Source: Candidatus Auribacterota bacterium
GTDB taxonomy: Bacteria > Auribacterota > JAFGBW01 > JAFGJP01
NCBI GenBank assembly: GCA_016929035.1
Contig: JAFGJP010000196.1
Location: 1 to 8,718, forward strand
DNA: 8,718 bases
Reading direction: 5' to 3'
Shown: in pieces, positions 6,209 through 8,718 of the stretch
Numbering within the stretch: the first letter of the stretch is position 1
How the letters are laid out: every line of letters starts with the position of its first letter
The notes under the pieces: model-generated
Seen by the model: the letters and a program-made list of their open reading frames with translations, nothing else
The model's database searches: none
What the model was told of the DNA's origin: nothing
Program-made: the position numbers and the translations under genes

Positions 6209-6493
6209 ATGAAGTTACAACCGACCAATGGACGTATTTTATTAAAACCCATTGAAGCCAAGGATAAAACACCCGGCGGCCTGTACCTTCCTGATACCGC
6301 CAGGGAAAAACTTCAGGAAGGTGAAGTCATTGCCACGGCAAAAGACGCGACTGATGAAGTCGTGGTCGGTGACCATGTTGTTTATAAGGAATTTGCAGGA
6401 ACAGACGTACAGATAAAAGGACAGGATTATATTTTGCTTACAGCAGATGATCTTTTGGCAAAGTATATAACCGTAGACGAAATTCCTGAATAG
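6209..6493 (+). CDS. groES: GroES-like co-chaperonin with short roof loop
   Basis: 94 residues of the Cpn10 family, the heptameric lid that caps GroEL and closes the folding chamber. It aligns without gaps to E. coli GroES through residue 40: LQPTNGRILLK for the N-terminal strand, mobile loop KDKTPGGLYLPDTAREK with the GroEL-contact tripeptide Leu25-Tyr26-Leu27 (Ile-Val-Leu in E. coli), then GEV. Between GEV and VGD there are 12 residues instead of 20, so the roof beta-hairpin is shortened by about 8. The C-terminal half is standard (VVYKEFAGTDVQIKGQDYILLTADDLLA), ending in an extra ITVDEIPE tail. No groEL follows; the next gene is a DUF1684 protein. It may be the cell's only GroES with a distant groEL, or a paralogue for a special chaperonin. 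Confidence 0.85.
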   Translation: MKLQPTNGRILLKPIEAKDKTPGGLYLPDTAREKLQEGEVIATAKDATDEVVVGDHVVYKEFAGTDVQIKGQDYILLTADDLLAKYITVDEIPE

Positions 6494-6523
6494 GAGTTCA
6501 GGGAAGACGATACAAGAAGATTT

Positions 6524-6548
6524 TATAAAAAAATAACGTTTTTTTATA
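6524..6548. other. AT-only hairpin between groES and the DUF1684 gene
   Basis: A perfect 10-base inverted repeat (TATAAAAAAA and TTTTTTTATA) flanks a TAACG loop, 31 bases after the groES stop. The stem has no G or C and is not followed by a separate T run, so it is not a standard intrinsic terminator. It could weakly attenuate, act as a DNA-level site, or be composition. The AAAGGA ribosome site of the next gene follows at 6555-6560. Confidence 0.35.
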
Positions 6549-6570
6549 CGGTAGAAAGGAATAAGAAACA

Positions 6571-7116
6571 ATGGAGATTTCTGAATGGAAACAACGTATC
6601 GAGATGGAGCGCGAGGAAAAGGATGCCTTTTTTAAGACACCCTTTCATTCACCCTTATCTTTTAATGAATGCCAGGCATTCAAAGGGCTCAACTATTATC
6701 CCCCTGACTGGAAATATCGGTTCGAACTTAAACTTCAGGAACATGAGATTAAAAAAACAATAAAGATAGAGGATACAAAGGGAAGTGAGAGGGATTTTCT
6801 TAGATGGGGTGAGTTCATATTCAGAATAGAAGATATGGACTGTCAATTGCAGGCGTATAAGAGTTTGCCTGAAGACGAAAGGCTTTTTGTTCCTTTTCGG
6901 GATGACACCAGCGGTAAAGAGACCTATGGAGCAGGACGTTATCTTGACCTCGAAACCGGAAGACACCAAACCCTTGAAGGAATATGGATAGTTGATTTTA
7001 ATGATGCTTATAATCCCTGGTGTGCCTACAGCGATGATTATGCCTGTCCTTTCACGCCACCGGAAAACTGGCTAAAAGTGCCGATTTATGCGGGTGAAAA
7101 AACTTTCACAACTTAA
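6571..7116 (+). CDS. DUF1684 family protein
   Basis: 181 residues matching the DUF1684 family, whose function is unknown to me. The N-terminus is charged and helical (WKQRIEMEREEKDAFFK), then SPLSFNECQAFKGLNYYPPDWKYR resembles the family's SPL...F.GL.Y.P pattern. The C-terminal signature is strong: VPFRDDTSGKETYGAGRYLDL (107-127), WIVDFNDAYNPWCAYSDDYACPFTPPENWL (139-168) and PIYAGEK (171-177). Cys151 and Cys159 sit in the signature among Asp, Tyr and Pro residues and could form a binding pocket. There is no signal peptide or membrane segment, so it is probably cytoplasmic. AAAGGA at 6555-6560 supports the ATG. It stands 77 bases after groES and 69 before the HD gene, so it may be in the same transcript, but the context does not point to a substrate. 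Confidence 0.85.
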   Translation: MEISEWKQRIEMEREEKDAFFKTPFHSPLSFNECQAFKGLNYYPPDWKYRFELKLQEHEIKKTIKIEDTKGSERDFLRWGEFIFRIEDMDCQLQAYKSLPEDERLFVPFRDDTSGKETYGAGRYLDLETGRHQTLEGIWIVDFNDAYNPWCAYSDDYACPFTPPENWLKVPIYAGEKTFTT

Positions 7117-7185
7117 AGAAGATAGATGAAGGGAAATATGAAAAGCTGTATCAATAGCATTATCCATCAGGAGTAGACAGCAGCC

Positions 7186-7731
7186 GTGAAGAGAGCTGAT
7201 GCATTTAAGCTGTTAGAATTGAAGCTGAAAAATAAAAACCTGATAAAGCACAGCCTGGCTGTGGAAGCCTGTATGAAACGATTAGCGAAAAAATTTGATG
7301 AAGACACAGAAATGTGGGGATTGGCAGGTTTACTTCACGATCTGGATTATGAGGACACGAAAGATGATTTTTCACGGCATGGTTTTGTTACAGCCGATAT
7401 GTTAGAAGAACAAGATGTTGACGATCAGGTGATTGATGCCATAAAAGCGCACCCGGGACATACGGAAAGGAAGACTGTAATGGCTAAAGCGCTGTTTGCC
7501 GTTGATCCTTTAACAGGCCTGATTGTTGCTGCCTGTTTGATGCATCCGGAGAAAAAGTTGGACGCTTTAAATAGGGAATTTGTTCTCAAAAGGTTTAAAG
7601 AAAAAAGTTTTGCCCGGGGAGTCAGCAGGGAGCAGATAAGAGCCTGTCTGGACATCGGATTGCTGCTTGAGGACTTTGTTGATGTCTGTCTGGAAGCCAT
7701 GAAAGAAATCAGTAATGACCTGGGGATGTAG
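7186..7731 (+). CDS. HD-domain phosphohydrolase-like protein
   Basis: 181 residues with an HD domain, the metal-dependent phosphohydrolase fold of phosphodiesterases and nucleotidases. Visible: His22 in LIKHSLAVEACM, the His51-Asp52 pair in WGLAGLLHDLDYE, His65 in SRHGFVTADML, His89 and His92 in AIKAHPGHTE, and Asp107 in ALFAVDPLTGLIVA. This is the pattern of the small stand-alone HDIG hydrolases found in many anaerobes; the substrate is not known. The C-terminal half is helical. Translation begins at GTG (7186), with CAGGAG about 12 bases upstream; the next ATG would delete the first conserved His, so GTG is preferred. No linked receiver or GGDEF domain is present. Confidence 0.85.
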   Translation: MKRADAFKLLELKLKNKNLIKHSLAVEACMKRLAKKFDEDTEMWGLAGLLHDLDYEDTKDDFSRHGFVTADMLEEQDVDDQVIDAIKAHPGHTERKTVMAKALFAVDPLTGLIVAACLMHPEKKLDALNREFVLKRFKEKSFARGVSREQIRACLDIGLLLEDFVDVCLEAMKEISNDLGM

Positions 7732-7779
7732 AAAAATGACAGGGGATTATTATATCGATACTGGAAAGAGAAGGAAATC

Positions 7780-8718
7780 ATGATGAAAAAAGATTCTTTG
7801 GATTTTTTGCGTGAGTTGACGCAGTCAGTAAGCCCTTCCGGGTTTGAGGAAGACGCGATAAACATTTGGAAGCAACGGACCAAACACATTACGGATGACG
7901 TCAGCATAGATGTTCTTGGGAACGTGACCGCGGTCTTAAATAAAAGCGGAAGCCCCAGGATCATGCTGGCTGGTCATATTGACGAAGTCGGCTTTATGGT
8001 GAAATATATCGACAAAGACGGATATATTTATTTTTCGACTATCGGAGGGATCGATCTTCATCTTGTTCCGGGTCAAAGAGTCTGGATCAAAACAAAAAAA
8101 GGTAAGATTCTGGGAGTGATAGGTAAGAAACCTGTTCATCTTTTAGAAGAAGAGGAAAAAAAGACGGTTGCCAAGCTCGAAGACCTCTGGATCGATATCG
8201 GCATCAATAATAAAAAGCGTGTTGAGTCTCTATTGCATATCGGGGATCCTGTTGTTCCGGCAGTCGGTCTCGAGGTTATGAATGATGATATTGTAATCGG
8301 ACGTGGATTCGACGACAAAACCGGCGCGTTTGTGATAAGTGAAACACTACGCATTCTTTCTCAAAAAAAGATCTCATCCTGCGTTTACGGAGTTGCAACA
8401 GTTCAGGAAGAGATAGGCTTGAGAGGAGCCAAAGCTTCAGCCTATGGCCTGTCACCTGACATAGGTATTGCTGTTGACGTCACATTTGCTTCAGATTTCC
8501 CCTCTGTCGACAAGAGAAAAACAGGCGATATTCACATTGGCAAAGGTCCTGTTATTGTCAGAGGACCGAATATCCATCCGAAGATTTTTCATTTATTTGT
8601 CGAAACGGCTAAAAAAGAAAAAATCCCCTATCAAATTGAAGGGATATCAAAAGCCACAGGGACTGATGCCAATGTTATACAGCTTACTAAATCAGGAATC
8701 GTTACTGGACTGATCAGC
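7780..8718 (+). CDS. M42 family metallo-aminopeptidase (FrvX/TET-like), 3' partial
   Basis: Open to the right edge, 313 residues present of about 350. M42 enzymes are cytoplasmic two-metal aminopeptidases that form large tetrahedral assemblies and trim peptides. Residues equivalent to those of Pyrococcus TET are visible: SPSGFEE (18-24), AGHIDEVGF with ligand His66 and Asp68, GFDDKTGAF with bridging Asp178, VQEEIGLRGA with catalytic Glu210 and ligand Glu211, and AVDVTFASDFP with ligand Asp233. GTDAN (294-298) and the HP...F.ETAKKEKIPYQ region follow. The last His ligand and the C-terminal ~35-40 residues lie outside the window. Two adjacent ATGs (7780, 7783) are possible; AAGGA at 7771-7775 spaces better to the second. 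It lies 48 bases after the HD gene. Confidence 0.92.
   Translation, partial: MMKKDSLDFLRELTQSVSPSGFEEDAINIWKQRTKHITDDVSIDVLGNVTAVLNKSGSPRIMLAGHIDEVGFMVKYIDKDGYIYFSTIGGIDLHLVPGQRVWIKTKKGKILGVIGKKPVHLLEEEEKKTVAKLEDLWIDIGINNKKRVESLLHIGDPVVPAVGLEVMNDDIVIGRGFDDKTGAFVISETLRILSQKKISSCVYGVATVQEEIGLRGAKASAYGLSPDIGIAVDVTFASDFPSVDKRKTGDIHIGKGPVIVRGPNIHPKIFHLFVETAKKEKIPYQIEGISKATGTDANVIQLTKSGIVTGLIS

Noticed and set aside
7126..7176. 16-codon ATG frame in the gap before the HD gene
   Set aside because: No ribosome site and no recognisable content; probably chance.
7425..7964. 179-codon open frame on the minus strand
   Set aside because: It is antisense to the HD and M42 genes, both with clear catalytic motifs; its Ser/Phe-rich content is typical of a shadow frame.
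8468..8713. 81-codon open frame on the plus strand near the end
   Set aside because: It is another frame of the M42 peptidase gene, whose Asp233 and GTDAN motifs lie in the same interval.

Overview
The window is a fully co-directional (+ strand), gene-dense stretch of bacterial chromosome with eleven protein genes and no gap longer than 134 bases. Composition is moderate and slightly AT-rich, with Shine-Dalgarno sequences of the AAGGAGG type. Many 4Fe-4S cysteine motifs, a ferredoxin/NifX-like protein, ferredoxin-containing MinD-type ATPases and a CPAC glutaredoxin point to an anaerobic bacterium. The lineage cannot be fixed from the sequence; a deep-branching anaerobic phylum such as Omnitrophota is a guess. 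I see no mobile element, CRISPR array, tRNA or rRNA, so this looks like ordinary chromosome with several unusual gene versions.

Layout. (1) 2-1132: end of one MinD-type ATPase domain fused to a complete second MinD-type ATPase that carries an inserted 2[4Fe-4S] ferredoxin. (2) 1141-1740: PduO-type cobalamin adenosyltransferase. (3) 1688-3514: IlvD-type dihydroxy-acid dehydratase, overlapping the previous gene by 53 bases. (4) 3532-4476: AcuC/HDAC-like amidohydrolase with two altered active-site residues. (5) 4505-5074: 2[4Fe-4S] ferredoxin fused to a NifX/NafY-like domain. Then comes a 134-base AT-rich gap with an imperfect direct repeat, the best candidate for a control region. (6) 5209-5589: DGC-type putative metal-binding protein. 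(7) 5612-6193: thioredoxin-fold domain without CXXC, fused to a YruB-type glutaredoxin. (8) 6209-6493: GroES-like co-chaperonin with a shortened roof loop and no groEL beside it. (9) 6571-7116: DUF1684 protein. (10) 7186-7731: HD-domain phosphohydrolase. (11) 7780-8718: M42 metallo-aminopeptidase, cut by the window end.

How they fit together. Genes 1-5 are overlapping or closely packed and look like one transcription unit; genes 6-8 are also tight. Inference: genes 1, 5, 6 and 7 (Fe-S ATPase, Fe-S/NifX-like cofactor carrier, cysteine-rich metal-binding protein, glutaredoxin) form an Fe-S or metal-cofactor handling module of the kind seen, uncharacterised, in many anaerobes. The adenosyltransferase, IlvD, GroES, DUF1684, HD and M42 genes look like housekeeping passengers. 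The strongest oddities are the HDAC-like protein with Cys in place of a zinc-ligand Asp and Phe in place of the catalytic Tyr, the tandem MinD fusion, and the short-roof orphan GroES.
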